This document shows, in pieces, positions 42,031-53,800 of a DNA stretch of 64,000 nt. The stretch comes from Lodderomyces elongisporus (lineage: Eukaryota; Ascomycota; Pichiomycetes; Serinales; Debaryomycetaceae). The stretch lies in assembly GCF_030384665.1 (NCBI RefSeq), contig NC_083676.1:1550001-1614000 (forward strand), read 5' to 3'. Below the pieces are notes generated by a model, which was given only the letters and a program-made list of their open reading frames with translations, was not told the DNA's origin and ran no database searches. Each line of letters starts with the position of its first letter. The stretch's first letter is position 1. The translations under genes were made by a program, and so were the position numbers.

Positions 42031-43528
42031 GATACAAGAGTTGTAATGGTGGTGGTGGTGGTGGGAAAGGAGGAGGAGAAAGAAGTAGTAGTGAGTAAAG
42101 AAAGATGGGTGAATATGGGAAAATTATGGACAGAATCCAAAATTTAGTAATGAAAAAGAGCAAGAGCAAGAGCAAAAGTGTATGAGATCTTGGCTGAGAT
42201 TTTATATAAACCTCTAACCACTGAACACTAAAGGCTATATAGTATTGGATTTAAAAAATTAAAAAAAAAAAGAAAAAAGAAAAGAAAAGAAAAGAAAAGA
42301 GAAGAAAAGAAAATAGGCAGAACTTCATACCCAAACAACTGAGATGCAAATGATACAAAAACGGTACTAAACGGGATGAAAGGGAAAAGAATTATATGAA
42401 AAAAAGAAAAAAAAAAAACAGAAAACATGAAAATACATGAAGAATGTAAAAAAAAGCACAATATTGGGAAAAAGGAAAAGAAAAAGAAGAAAAAGAAAAT
42501 AAATTCTAGAGAGGAAACAATGAAAAATTATGCTTGGGTTGTGCTCCAGTTAACTGAATTCGACTCGATTTGATTTGATTAGATTACATTTTTCTTTCTC
42601 AAACATTACTTAACTTCCTCTTGCTTTTCACTTACTGCTTCTTGCAGCTGATGCTCAAAAACCATTCACTATAAGGTTATTTTGAGTGATTATTATTATA
42701 GACTAGTGCTCTATTCACACCCTCATCCAAACCTAACCCAACCCAACCCATATTATTTGAGCTTGTAAAGTTTGTAAACTATTAGGAAATAGCATTTGCT
42801 TTTCCTATACTATTCTCTATTTCTCTTTCTCTTTCTCTTAAAATATGAAAAAAGTAGGTGGGGAGAAAAAAAAAGAAATGAAAAGATATGAACCCCCAAA
42901 AAAAAAAGAAGGGGAGAGATACTAAAGACAGATTGTTGATGAGATTTTCCGTTGGGTCCGGAGTCGAAGCAACCTTGTTTGTAAATGTTCTCCGGCTTAG
43001 TCTAAAATTTGATTGTTTTTGCTTGCCCAACAATATATATAAATACATACATAAATACATAAAGAAAGAATTGCCATATTGGGCAACATGCGTTATATTT
43101 TTTTTTGTTGACTCTCCTCCAATTCTGCCACACGATGTCTTAAATTTTTTATTTGTTTTTTATTTTTTATTTATTTTTTTTTCCTCATTTCTTTCACCCT
43201 CGGTCAAAGTTTCGCACTTCAAACTCCGAAACTTTGCCAAACACCGTTTACTTCAATATAGCTATCTCTCTCTTTGCAAACGACACTATCTCAAAAAATT
43301 AACTTCTGGAAAACAAAATCTGGTTTATTTTTGGTTGCAAAAATTCACCTAACATGAGAGATGCTAGAGTCAATATAGGTGGATAGTGGTTACACACTTT
43401 CCAATCACAAAAAAAAACGAAGAAAAAAAAAGGATGAAAAGGATTTAAAGGATTCAAAGGATTTAAAGGTATCACGTATCATTATAAATATACAAACATT
43501 TCTATTTCTTGTTATTTTATTTTTTTTT
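42031..43528. other. Intergenic: elongase promoter and KH-protein 3' region
   Basis: 1.5 kb. Contains a GGT repeat just 5' of the elongase ATG (42048-42062), an AAAAG repeat (42277-42312), an AACCC repeat (42732-42750) and a GATTTAAAGGATTC repeat (43441-43469). No coding region recognised. Confidence 0.5.
42201..42210 (-). promoter_or_regulatory. Probable TATA box of the elongase gene
   Basis: TTTATATAAA, 171-180 bp upstream of the ATG at 42030. Confidence 0.45.
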
Positions 43529-46516
43529 TCAGGCATTATTATAGATGTTGTTATTGTTCGTTTCTCCAAGAATAGGTTGTAAATTGAATTTTACAGGCAG
43601 AATAGAAACTTTCATGGAAGATGGGTGATTGTTTGAAAAATTCTTAGTGTATCTAACTTCGTCCATACCATTACCAAATTTCTTACTTGATCTAGTTGGT
43701 GATTGACCGTATCCGTAATATGCGGCACTTTTTCTCGTTGGTGATGGAGGCGCGGGAGGCATGTATGGCGAGGCCAATTGTTTCACCGGTGAATGGGCCA
43801 TCAACTGTTGTCTTGAAGGCGACACCATATAGTAGCTATTCTGCTTATTGGTTGGAGACTGTAATTGACTAGGGGTATTATAATTGTACTTGTAATTGTA
43901 CTTGTTGTCGTACTTGTGATTAGAATTGGAATTAAAATCGTAATCGTAATCGTAATTGTAGTTTTGGTTATAGTTCAAATTCAAGTTTGAATTTAAGCTT
44001 TTGTGCAAATTGTTATTGTTATTGTTTGATTTGAGAGGCGAGCTCTTTATCGAAGAATTGAAATTATAATTTGTTATACTTTGCAAAGGCATGAATTGCG
44101 CTGGCGCTGGAGGTGCAAGCGGTGAGAACATATTTGACACATTAGTCATCTTTATGGGGGAAGACACCGACGACTCCAATATCGGACTAAAAGACATCAC
44201 ATCTCTATCGCAAATAAAATAACCACGTTCGCCAAGCCAATACGCCATTGACTCAATAGCCTGAGTGAGCTTAGAATTATCATAATAAGACATGATTATT
44301 TGATGATATGATGCAGCACTCTGATCGAGAGGTTTTTCATTAACAATCACCTCGCATCCAAGAAGAAGTTTAAATGGAATAACCAATTCTTCTTCAAATT
44401 TCTCAAAATCAAATTGCTCATAAAACTTTCCACCTTTATCATTGAGAGTAAACTTAAACTCATATGAAGATGGAAGAAGATTTGAAATTTGTCTTGCACA
44501 TGACCTAATCTTGGTTTCTGAACCTTTGATATTGAAATCGAGGTAGTTTTCGGATCCAAACGATTCAACTGATTTAGGGAAATCAATAAATGAATTGTAA
44601 TCATGTTCTAATTGATTTATAAGATGCAACTTATTGTTGTTGACCAACATCAAGTAGTGGTTTCTCAAAATGCGAAATTTAAGGTTATAATAGACTGTAG
44701 TGTTGGAGGCTGAAACGGTTGTGGCCACATTTTGGTGTTGTTGCACTGCTTCGTTCATGCTATACTTGAGTACCAACAGGTCAATTTCATCTTTGACCAA
44801 TGGAATGTTCAGCATGTTTTTACGTGGACACTTGATCAACACATTCGACTCCCTCTGCAAACAATACAAGTTTGTCGATTTGTCGTAATTTGATGAGAAT
44901 TTGATAAAAACATTGTACCTCTTCATAATAGATTGGATAATGGATCCACCATTACCAATAACTGATTTGTGAAACACCTCAGGAATGTTGAATCTCAACT
45001 CTGATGGTAATTCTAACTCAATTAACTCAATTGTATTGAGAATAACATGATTCTGCTGTTGCTGTTGTTGCTGTTGTTGTTGTTGTTGTTGTTGAACTAA
45101 AATGTCAATGAAGAAATTATACTCGTTGTTGTTGCTAAATTTGAATGTGGGTATATTGTTCAATTGGTTAAGAATTTTGAGCAATTTTCCATTCTTTTTG
45201 CCGCTAATAAACTCTTTTTGTTCAATATTGAGTTCAAGGCGGAGATTGAGCTGATTACAAGAGTCGCACGCCGTGTGAAGTAATGATTTAATCTCCTTGG
45301 CAGATCCAGTGATTGCAAATTCATAGTTTTGTTCGTTTGTAACCAAAGTGCAAGTTTTTGTGTAGTTGCAACAAGCTTGTTGCAAGGACATTATTGAATG
45401 AGAAAAGCCCGTGAGAGTATAGTACCTTGCGGCAATGTTATTGATTGCCTTTGCACACTCTTCAATCTTGGCAATTTCAAGACCTTGCACAGTAATAGTT
45501 TGTTCACCAAATTTGGGGAATTGAAGTGTAACGGAGTATTTCAGCATTAAACCTTGCAACTCCTTCTTGTCATGCAACATCATCAAATCAAGCTTGTTTT
45601 GGTCTAATGTGGTTTTCAAGGTAACTAATTGCCCTTCAGTTGAGATCAACTTGTTCAACATTGTTTTTGTAACCAATACTTCAGCGGCGCTTTTTGCAGT
45701 GAGCCAAATGTTCAGCTCTAAAGGTTCTGTTGTTAAGCTGGGCAAATAAATATTGGCTTTGCATTGCTTTGCAATTTGCTCAAAACTGGCAAATTTTTGT
45801 TTACCATCTGCACTAGCCGAGCCACTGCCACCTCCGATAAGTGGAATAATGCCAATTGGTACATTGATTGCCTCAATCAAGTAACCTTTCAAACACAGGT
45901 CAATAAGAACCTTGAGACAAGTTTCAAATTGGGCTAAACTTGAATCCTCACCAATCATATGAATGCTGTGTACAACATCGCTCACATCAAATATGTTAAC
46001 AGAAGTAGGAGTACCAGTAGAGCCAGAAATTGCAGTTTTCTTTTCTGTGTATGACAGTTTACAGTTATTGATGATCACTTCTATTTGGTACATTTGACAC
46101 AATTGATTCATTTCATCAATAAATTTGGTATCAATCTTCATAAATTCGGCTTCGGTAACGCAAATAGTCTTTGCTGTAATGCATTTGTATGAGTTCAAGA
46201 TGTGCAACTTTGCCTTGTTGATAAACTCATTGTCGCCCTGAACTAAGAAACAAACCGAGTTGCTGGTTATAGAGTATTCCACAGATCCTGCTGTAGGGCT
46301 GGTGGCTGAGCATAAAGAACCGGCGTTGATTGCATTGACTGCATCAACAATCTTTTCTAAATTGTCAATTATTTTGTATGTTGATTGAGTGGTTTGACTT
46401 GTGCGTGTTCTCCAAACACCAGTGCTTGTTTCATAATATGTTTGCAAATTTTGATTTTTTGATGTGACTCTAGCATCAAGCTTATAATGGTAGGGCAAGT
46501 TAAATGCGATGGACAT
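43529..46516 (-). CDS. Large KH-domain RNA-binding protein (YLL032C-like)
   Basis: 995 residues. The clearest domain is a KH module, LRFNIPEVFHKSVIGNGGSIIQSIMKRYNVFIKFSS, at about 505-550, with the GxxG loop IGNGG. It is followed by CPRKNMLNIPLVKDEIDLLVLKY, matching the end of a KH fold. The flanking regions look like degenerate KH repeats. A poly-Gln tract (about 475-488) precedes it. The last 200 residues are Asn/Tyr-rich (NYNYDYDYDFNSNSN) with many Ser/Thr-Pro sites (SPVK, SPTR), which could be kinase targets. The best match I can recall is the yeast protein YLL032C; vigilin-type proteins are the alternative. Probable cytoplasmic RNA binder; targets unknown. Confidence 0.65.
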   Translation of the reverse strand: MSIAFNLPYHYKLDARVTSKNQNLQTYYETSTGVWRTRTSQTTQSTYKIIDNLEKIVDAVNAINAGSLCSATSPTAGSVEYSITSNSVCFLVQGDNEFINKAKLHILNSYKCITAKTICVTEAEFMKIDTKFIDEMNQLCQMYQIEVIINNCKLSYTEKKTAISGSTGTPTSVNIFDVSDVVHSIHMIGEDSSLAQFETCLKVLIDLCLKGYLIEAINVPIGIIPLIGGGSGSASADGKQKFASFEQIAKQCKANIYLPSLTTEPLELNIWLTAKSAAEVLVTKTMLNKLISTEGQLVTLKTTLDQNKLDLMMLHDKKELQGLMLKYSVTLQFPKFGEQTITVQGLEIAKIEECAKAINNIAARYYTLTGFSHSIMSLQQACCNYTKTCTLVTNEQNYEFAITGSAKEIKSLLHTACDSCNQLNLRLELNIEQKEFISGKKNGKLLKILNQLNNIPTFKFSNNNEYNFFIDILVQQQQQQQQQQQQQQNHVILNTIELIELELPSELRFNIPEVFHKSVIGNGGSIIQSIMKRYNVFIKFSSNYDKSTNLYCLQRESNVLIKCPRKNMLNIPLVKDEIDLLVLKYSMNEAVQQHQNVATTVSASNTTVYYNLKFRILRNHYLMLVNNNKLHLINQLEHDYNSFIDFPKSVESFGSENYLDFNIKGSETKIRSCARQISNLLPSSYEFKFTLNDKGGKFYEQFDFEKFEEELVIPFKLLLGCEVIVNEKPLDQSAASYHQIIMSYYDNSKLTQAIESMAYWLGERGYFICDRDVMSFSPILESSVSSPIKMTNVSNMFSPLAPPAPAQFMPLQSITNYNFNSSIKSSPLKSNNNNNNLHKSLNSNLNLNYNQNYNYDYDYDFNSNSNHKYDNKYNYKYNYNTPSQLQSPTNKQNSYYMVSPSRQQLMAHSPVKQLASPYMPPAPPSPTRKSAAYYGYGQSPTRSSKKFGNGMDEVRYTKNFSNNHPSSMKVSILPVKFNLQPILGETNNNNIYNNA
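45053..45094 (-). repeat. Coding CAA/CAG repeat (poly-Gln) in the KH protein
   Basis: Fourteen consecutive Gln codons, mixed CAA and CAG, just before the KH domain. Confidence 0.9.
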
Positions 46517-47861
46517 GGTTAGTGTTAAAATTCAAATTAAGTCAAAAAAAAATAAATATGGAACAAGCGGTGAAAGCTAAAGAATTAAAGCTGAATGATA
46601 AAGAAGTAAGATGCGAAGGGTATCAAAATTAAAAACTTCAATGTTGGTAGTACACTTTTTTTTTTTTGTTTTCTTGTTTATATGACTGTGAAAATTGACT
46701 TGTCTCTAACAGCCTTTTTTCCTTTTTCCTTCTTAAATGTCAAACTTATTGCAAAGGAAAATTCTGTGAGCTTATATATATTTATGTATATATATGTGTA
46801 TATATATATATTATTGACTTCCATCGCCTTTTCCCTTTGATCTGTCCTTCTACTTCTTTCATCCTCTTCTTTTTCCTCCTCCTCTTCCTCCTCCTCATTT
46901 ACTGCATGTGCAGCGAATCAATCTCTATTCCTAATTAGGAAGTTGTTTATAATTGTTCTGCACTTTGTGTTATTTATTCATTGACCTAGAAGGGAAACCA
47001 AACCTTTGGCCATTCCCTTAGTGCGTCATTTCTTTGAAGGAAAAAATAAAAAAAAAAGATTCTATGGCTTATGAGATTATGCCCTAATATGGCTACTTAG
47101 AGTCTAAGATCTTTTCCACGTGCTTTATAATATTCTATGCTGATGAGTATAGTTTATTACATATTCTTCATGTTGTTTTCATTGTTTCAATTCTTTGACT
47201 TTTTACCTAATGTGGAGAATGATTTGAACGGTTGCCAATCATTTATTTACTTCCTTCCCTTTCTTTTGCTTTGTTTTGCTTTGTTTATTTTATTTTATTT
47301 TTTTTGTTCCTTCTTTTACCTGATTCGTATTCTGAATATCGATGATTTTCCAACAGCTTTTTATCTTTGCTTATACGAAAACAGTAAACTGAATGTTCAG
47401 ATTACTCTATGAAAAATTAAAAAAGAAATAAAATAAAATAAAATGGAAACTCCGAAATGTTTCACCATAGCCTTCTATTGCTTAATCATTTCCCATGGAA
47501 GGCTTCCTTCAATGATGTAGGTTGTCAAATTGACATGTTTAAAATTAAAAATTTTAAAAAAGAAAAAACAAATACTAGAAGGAACGAGAGGGAACTAAGT
47601 AGCATATACGTCTAATGCCGTAAGAAAACAAAACTAATAAAAAATCATGTAGACTAAAAATTATTTGTTCTATTAAATTTTGGCTTGCTCAAGTTTTGGC
47701 TTTATTTAGTGAAAGTTAAAAAAAAAAAGTATCTCTAGTTTCCTTCCACCATCAAGTTTCATATTCAACATCTATTTCTTGCTCTCTTCTCTTCTCTTCT
47801 CTTCTCTTCTCTTCTGTTCTCTTCTGTTCTCTTCTCTTCTCTTCTCTCTCATTCCCTTGCT
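46517..47861. other. Intergenic: KH-protein promoter and PEX7 3' region
   Basis: 1.3 kb. A TATATA-rich run lies at 46772-46812, a CACGTG at 47117-47122, short A- and T-tracts in between, and a TCTTC repeat beside the PEX7 stop. No coding region recognised. Confidence 0.5.
47784..47848. repeat. TCTTC pentanucleotide microsatellite 3' of PEX7
   Basis: About twelve TCTTC units, two of them changed to TGTTC, ending 14 bp from the PEX7 stop codon. Confidence 0.9.
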
Positions 47862-49004
47862 CTAAAGACGCTTTGAATCCCATATGTAAACCATCTCATC
47901 CCATCCGGTAGTAGCACACCATCCTGGCTCACCCCATAAACTATAATCGCATCCAATAACAAACTCTCTATGTCTTCCCATTATACCTCTAGCGCCACCT
48001 ACTTTTGTATTCAAAAATCTTGCCCTTTCGTCACTTTCGTCTCTCCATATTCTAGCAGTCATATCATATGATGTACTCATCAACTCACGGCTATCGTGTG
48101 GTGACCATTGGACTCTGCGAACTGCAAATTCGTGACCGATAAATTCGTTCAATGGGGTCGGACCTCGATGGTGTGATGCCGGCATGGGTGATTGTGCCGA
48201 TGGTTGATCGATATTACTAATCATACGAAGATCCCATATACGTACACTCTTGTCTGTTCCAGCAGAAGCCACAACAGTTGACTTGTACTTGTTCCAGTCA
48301 ACACTAAGCGTCTCCATTCCATTATGAGAAATAAATGAAAGTTGTAATGGGTGTGGTGTACGAATATCCCAAATGTGCACTTGCGATGAGCCATTGCATG
48401 ATATTAGCATACTAGGCGAATGAGGTGAGAATTGTGCAGAGTAAATGCAGTGTGAAGTATCCGACGGCTGTTTCTGATGGTTAGGATGATGCAGAAGTGG
48501 AACAGTGCTTATATTTCCTCTAGCAGTAGCATGTATTGGTGCTGTTTTGGTGGTGAAGTCATGAGACAGAGGGTCCAAGGTGAGCATTGACTCTTGCCTC
48601 TGATGTGACCAAATCTTGATGGTCCCATCCCAGGAACCAGTAACAAAGTTTGTCTTGTCGACCAAATTCCAATTGACCAGAAATACTTCTCGTTGATGCT
48701 CCCGCCATTGCATAATAGGAAACTGTGCCACTGTGGTGTCAAACAATTTAATCAGACCATCTCCACTCGCAACCACACATTGGTTTTCATGGATTTCACT
48801 CCAAGCCAAGTCAAATAGCCCATCCTGTGTCTCCCATGACATTTGCTCTCGAACACGCCCCAGTGGCTCAATGTCGAGAATAAAAAGTTTCCCATTTCCA
48901 ACAAGGCCATAATTGGCCGCAGTCGCCACGGCAAGTTTGTTATCAAAGTATGGTGAATACTGTATGCCGTACCCATTATAGCCCTGGGTCCTAAAAGAAA
49001 GCAT
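47862..49004 (-). CDS. PEX7: Peroxisomal PTS2 receptor Pex7
   Basis: Pex7 is a cytosolic WD40 propeller that binds PTS2 signals (such as 3-ketoacyl-CoA thiolase) and brings them to the peroxisome with a Pex20/Pex18/21-type co-receptor. 380 residues; S. cerevisiae has 375. It begins MLSFRTQGYNGYGIQYSPYFDNKLAVATAANYGLVGNGKLFILD, the family N-terminus. About six WD repeats follow, with endings TGSWDGTIKIW, SSQVHIWDIR, GTDKSVRIWDLR, SYDMTARIW and GWDEMVYIWD. An insertion of about 25 residues (RGNISTVPLLHHPNHQKQP) sits between blades. The gene lies 471 bp from CKI1 on the same strand. Confidence 0.95.
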   Translation of the reverse strand: MLSFRTQGYNGYGIQYSPYFDNKLAVATAANYGLVGNGKLFILDIEPLGRVREQMSWETQDGLFDLAWSEIHENQCVVASGDGLIKLFDTTVAQFPIMQWREHQREVFLVNWNLVDKTNFVTGSWDGTIKIWSHQRQESMLTLDPLSHDFTTKTAPIHATARGNISTVPLLHHPNHQKQPSDTSHCIYSAQFSPHSPSMLISCNGSSQVHIWDIRTPHPLQLSFISHNGMETLSVDWNKYKSTVVASAGTDKSVRIWDLRMISNIDQPSAQSPMPASHHRGPTPLNEFIGHEFAVRRVQWSPHDSRELMSTSYDMTARIWRDESDERARFLNTKVGGARGIMGRHREFVIGCDYSLWGEPGWCATTGWDEMVYIWDSKRL

Positions 49005-49475
49005 TGTGATTTCGATGTGAGATAAAAAGTAGAAGAAAAAGAAAAAAGGTTTTCTTTTCGTTAATTTTGTTTTTCTTTGTTTCTTTTTTTTGGTTAATTT
49101 CGTTCACTTCTTCTTTAGTTTGGACGAGTTCAAGGGTTGCGAAAACGTCAATGGTGGAACAAATGATGGAATTGGTGGTGGAAAATAATTAGAGATAAGT
49201 GGGTTATAATTTTTTCGTGCGGCGTTCAATAATTTATACTTATTTTTTTATTTATTTTTCAGTTTTTGCAATAAATATTTATATTTCTATATTTTTTTAT
49301 TTTTTATATTTTTTTTTAAAAGGATTGTATAGAATTATATAAAAGAGTAGATATAGGTATATACCTATATATATGTATGTTTGTTTGCAAATATGACTAT
49401 GGGTGTAATATGTATTGGTCTACGACAATTCATTCATGCAATCCATGCAAAGTGAACAATAAATAGCTTAATTCC
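49005..49475. other. Intergenic: PEX7 promoter and CKI1 3' end
   Basis: 471 bp. T-tracts and an AT-rich block; TATATACC-type sequence at 49359-49380 is a likely 3' end element for CKI1. Confidence 0.5.
49359..49380. terminator. TATATA 3' end element of CKI1
   Basis: Tandem TATATA words 96-117 bp past the choline kinase stop codon. Confidence 0.4.
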
Positions 49476-51182
49476 TCACATGTCGAATGTTTCGACACTG
49501 AGATACTTGATAAGGTCTTTGTACTTTGGTTCCACCTGTTCTCCTTTGAGAAGTCCAAATTGCAAGAGATCACCCAAAATTAGTCCTGCCTTTTGGTTGG
49601 AATATTTCAAGTAGTCGAAATCATCGTCACTCGATGTGATGGCTTCTTCTATGGCTACTACTGCGTCATCGCCACTGCCGTCCTTGTTTACTTCGCCCTC
49701 TAAGTTGAGCTTGTCAACATCAAGCGTAATGTTATAAGTACTATCAACACCTTTTTCGCCAACTTGCGCTTGCGCATCCGGTTTAGGTTTCAATGGTCCA
49801 TTTTGGATCAAGCCCCATAAACACCAATATATCTGTACCGTGGCTCTCCAGTAAACACACTCATTAAACAATTTTTCAATTTCATGACGAAGCAAACTTA
49901 TCGCTTGAGGCTTAGAGTCATCATTCAACAAGTCCATTGCTGACTTTGATGTTTTCAAATTGGATGAAGGGAATTGGAAATCATACTCAATATAGGATTT
50001 AATCAAGTTCAATTGCTCCAATTTTGTTGGGTACCTGTGCTCGTCAATGTAGTATGATTTCTCAGGATCGTGATAATCAGCCATCCATTCACTAAAGTGG
50101 TTTACAACGTCAAATGCTGGGAAATTGGGTCCAGAATATTCGAAATCAATGACAACTAGATTGGAATCTTTCTTATTTGTCGTAGACTTGAGTGCAACTT
50201 CACTAAGGTTTGCCGAAGACGAAGTTGGTGTGTCAACGATTATATCTTCTGGTTTAAAGGACTCGTGAAGGAGTAGATTACCATATTGTGTATCATTATG
50301 ACAGAACTTGTAATTTGAACTAAATCCATCTTTTTCGTATTTGCTAAATAACCAGTACTTGTAATCAAATACCAAATCCTTAAACTCGTCCATGCTCATC
50401 ATAAACACATCTTTGATATCTACACCGGCAGACTCATACCCAGGTAAATATTCTTCCTCAAAGATGCGCAACCATTTCTCAATCAACCGCCAGCATGTTG
50501 GTAAATGTTGCAGGTAGTCTTCGGTGTTCAATTCAATCTTATAATGCAAATCCTTCATTCTTCTTCCAAACATCTGACTAATGACTTCATCTCTAATCTG
50601 CTCCTTATTCAATGTTATGTATCCCTCCAAGAATTGCTCAAATCTACCGTTGGTGAATATTCCCAAGAGTCGAGGACCAATCCTCTTTTGCGATAACTTG
50701 ATCAATGTTTGCAACTCGGAGTCACGGTCGATTAACTCGTCGACATTTTTCCCATACACCCTAAGCAATAATGCAGGTAAGTGAACATCTTGACGATCAT
50801 CATTGTATTCAATCTTGTATATCGAATTGGTCAACGCACCTGAAATTCTGTTTATGCTCAAGTTCAGTGTGACAAGACTCTTCTTGTGCCATTTGCTAAT
50901 CTTCAACGCTTTTGTGAGTGCTATTATATCCTGTTTAAAAAACTCTGCGGGCAAGGTATTGTCCAAGATAGCATCTATTGAAGGGATGCTCCGATCAGCA
51001 TCGATCTTTGTGGAGGTGAGGGTAAGCCTGTCTAGAGAGGAGCTAGATAATGAGCGGCGTGTTGTTGATGACAAGCTCGGTCTCCTTGTGGCAGAGGTTG
51101 ATCGCGAATTCGCAGTTGAATTTCTAGTCCGTGACCTGGACCTCGATCGAGAAGACGATTTTTGGGAAGGAATAATCTCCAT
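49476..51182 (-). CDS. CKI1: Choline (ethanolamine) kinase
   Basis: Phosphorylates choline, the first step of the Kennedy pathway to phosphatidylcholine. 568 residues; S. cerevisiae Cki1 has 582. The N-terminal 60 residues are Ser/Arg-rich (SSRSRSRSRTRNSTANSRS), a possible kinase-regulated tail. The catalytic core contains the Brenner motif FCHNDTQYGNLLL (about 290-302) and the choline-kinase motif VVIDFEYSGPNFPAFDVVNHFSEW (about 342-365) with its metal-binding Asp. RVYGKNVDELIDRDSE provides the N-lobe signature. An insertion (about 487-530) with an acidic run precedes the end. Ethanolamine kinase Eki1 is the alternative. It is divergent from SFP1 across 6.7 kb. Confidence 0.92.
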   Translation of the reverse strand: MEIIPSQKSSSRSRSRSRTRNSTANSRSTSATRRPSLSSTTRRSLSSSSLDRLTLTSTKIDADRSIPSIDAILDNTLPAEFFKQDIIALTKALKISKWHKKSLVTLNLSINRISGALTNSIYKIEYNDDRQDVHLPALLLRVYGKNVDELIDRDSELQTLIKLSQKRIGPRLLGIFTNGRFEQFLEGYITLNKEQIRDEVISQMFGRRMKDLHYKIELNTEDYLQHLPTCWRLIEKWLRIFEEEYLPGYESAGVDIKDVFMMSMDEFKDLVFDYKYWLFSKYEKDGFSSNYKFCHNDTQYGNLLLHESFKPEDIIVDTPTSSSANLSEVALKSTTNKKDSNLVVIDFEYSGPNFPAFDVVNHFSEWMADYHDPEKSYYIDEHRYPTKLEQLNLIKSYIEYDFQFPSSNLKTSKSAMDLLNDDSKPQAISLLRHEIEKLFNECVYWRATVQIYWCLWGLIQNGPLKPKPDAQAQVGEKGVDSTYNITLDVDKLNLEGEVNKDGSGDDAVVAIEEAITSSDDDFDYLKYSNQKAGLILGDLLQFGLLKGEQVEPKYKDLIKYLSVETFDM

Positions 51183-53021
51183 GACGAAGGTGGATAGAAA
51201 AAAAAAAAAAAAAATGGAAAGGTGGTTGATATAAGATAAAGAAAATGTGGTTTATTTGAATTTTTTTTTTTGGTTAACACTGATTAATATAACTTTATCA
51301 ATCTTGTGAAAAGTGGTAAATGCTAGTAAACGCTTATCTTTTCAAAAATCGGTGACTTTGAGAAATTGAAGTGAGTTTTAAAATTGTTGAAGAAACACAA
51401 AAATTCATGTGCTAGTGTTTATCATGAAAATATTTGTGTCTGTGTATATATTATTCTCTTTTCTTTTTATAATTTATTTTTCTGTTTTTTTCTGTTTGGT
51501 GTGTTTGGTGTATTTGGTGTATTTGTGTTTGTGTTTGTGTTGGTGTTTGGTGTATTTGGGTTTGTGTCTCGTGTACATAGCGACAGATGTGGAAAGTTTG
51601 TTTTTTTTTTGGCATGTGATATGGTATACAGTAGAAGGAAAAATATCGTAAATGGAACTGTTTATTGTCGCAAACACATTGAAATGTGAAGAAGAACAGG
51701 TACCAAAAAGAGGTATTTGATCACTCGCTAACTCATTCACATCTTTCTGTGCTTGTATAGTTTAAATTAGAAAAATTGAATAACTATAGCTATTGTTTAT
51801 TTAACAATTTTCATGTTGAATGAATCTAAAATGTCTATTGTATTGCATATTGCTATAATTCAAAAGTCACACGATAGATTTATAGAATCAAGACCCGTCT
51901 CAACACTTGCCTTGAACGAGTTTTCTTTTTTTTGTTGGTTCTTTTTTTATTTTTTCTTTACTCACAACGGTTATAACTTGTTGTAGATTAGCAAGGTCCT
52001 TCTCTCGTCTTTAGTCCTTCCTTCTCTCCCCTCCCCCCTCCCCCACTTCTATTCATCCTTCTTTTATCCCCTCTAAATGAGAACATTCAAACAAAAAAGT
52101 TAGAGAATAGAATATAGAGTATAGAAAGCATTAAACAACATACAGGTCTTTAATGCAAACGACCTGCAACCGTCTTCGTCTCTGTACTGCACTGAGCCAA
52201 CCCTAATTTCAAAAACACTATTTGCACAGGAATCGTTGGGAATATGTGCCATTAAATTTCTAAATATCAACGTGTGGGAACTCAACCAAATAAAATAAAT
52301 AAGTAAATAAAATAAAATAAAGATATAACAGAAGAGTGGGCCGGGAGAGACTCCATTGCATGTTCTTGTAAAAAAAATATTTATATATACAAAAGTCCAA
52401 CTTATATTTTTATGCCCGACATTTTTACTCATTCAATTATTGCAAGCATGCGTTGAAATAAAGCTGTGCACAAGTGCTTACATCTTCTATATAATAAATG
52501 TAGTAGGGATGTACACACTTCTTAAAAGGCTTTTCTTTTCATTTGTTTTTTCAAATACAAAGATGTTGCGTATAGGTGAAAGATAGAGGACCTTGGAACT
52601 CGTTGGTAATAATAATAATAATAATACAAGACCTGCCTACGAGAGTTCAAGTATAAGATATTAAATGTTTGCCTTTTCTAAACGCAATAAGTGGTACAAT
52701 ATTATCCCAAATACAAAATCTAAAGAGAAAGGTAGCGCAGTATATATGTTAAGAACACAACACTTTGAAAGAGTATGTCTTTGAAATAAAAAAATGAGAC
52801 GTTACAAAGTTAATATAAATATATATAGGTGTGTGTGTATATATAGATATAGATATATAATAACCGACAAGACTCGGGCGGGTTGTAGGATTGAGTTTAT
52901 TCACAAAGGAAAGAAAAACAAAATAAGAAACAAAATAAGAAACAAAATGCAAAAGTATGCAATGGCCAGACTATTTTAGACCAAATTCTTTTGGTGTCAT
53001 AGAGGGTTCTTAGCGGTATAT

Positions 53022-53044
53022 TGTGTGTGTGTGTGTGTGTGTGT
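53022..53044. repeat. GT dinucleotide microsatellite
   Basis: About eleven perfect GT units in the spacer between CKI1 and the SFP1-like gene. Confidence 0.9.
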
Positions 53045-53762
53045 ATGTGGAAGTAATCTAGTGGTTTGTCTTTAATGATGAATATAATGATGTTTCTGCT
53101 AGTCTAAACACACTTTCAGTTTTGTGGTTAAGGATTTGTTCCTAAACTTTACAAGTCGTTTAAAGATCATTGTTATTATTTTTTTTTTTAGGGGGTTCTT
53201 AGGATTTTGTTTGGTTCTGTTCTTGGGAATTGTACAAAGATACAATAAAGATCTTTTACCAGTCTGTGGGAGAAAATCTTGCAAACATGTCCATACATAT
53301 GTTCTATCAATATATACTAGTAAGTAGTGTGTCTTTATAAGCTACCCACAAAAAACATTTCATTCTGTATTATTTGGCCTACCTTCTACTTGACCAATAC
53401 TAAATCTCTTTGTTGATTGTCAGATGAAACTGCAACATCATCAGAAGCAGCAGAAGCAGCAGCAGCAGTAGTAGCAGTAGTAGCAACTGCAGCAATATCA
53501 CCCCAAACCACCACCGCCTCCGTCCGCTAGTAAACAGTAAGCACTACATGTTATGAGCCTTGCTTGCCGCCTGAATCAAAGGATTGAAAAAAATAAAAAA
53601 TAGAACAAGAGCAAGAACAAGAAGAAAATGAGTTGCTTAGACTGAACATCTCTCTTTTTATCTAGAACTTCGCAACCGTTTGGAATTCCTCAGCAACAAA
53701 TCTCTAGACATACACAAATGCGATAAGAGTATAGAAGATGAATGCTCGTAGTGGTTGTTTAG

Positions 53763-53800
53763 TTGGTTGGTTGGTTGGTTGGTTGGTTGGTTGGTTGGTT
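53763..53800. repeat. GGTT tetranucleotide microsatellite
   Basis: Nine or more perfect TTGG units; the same motif as the array at 33691-33729. Confidence 0.9.
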
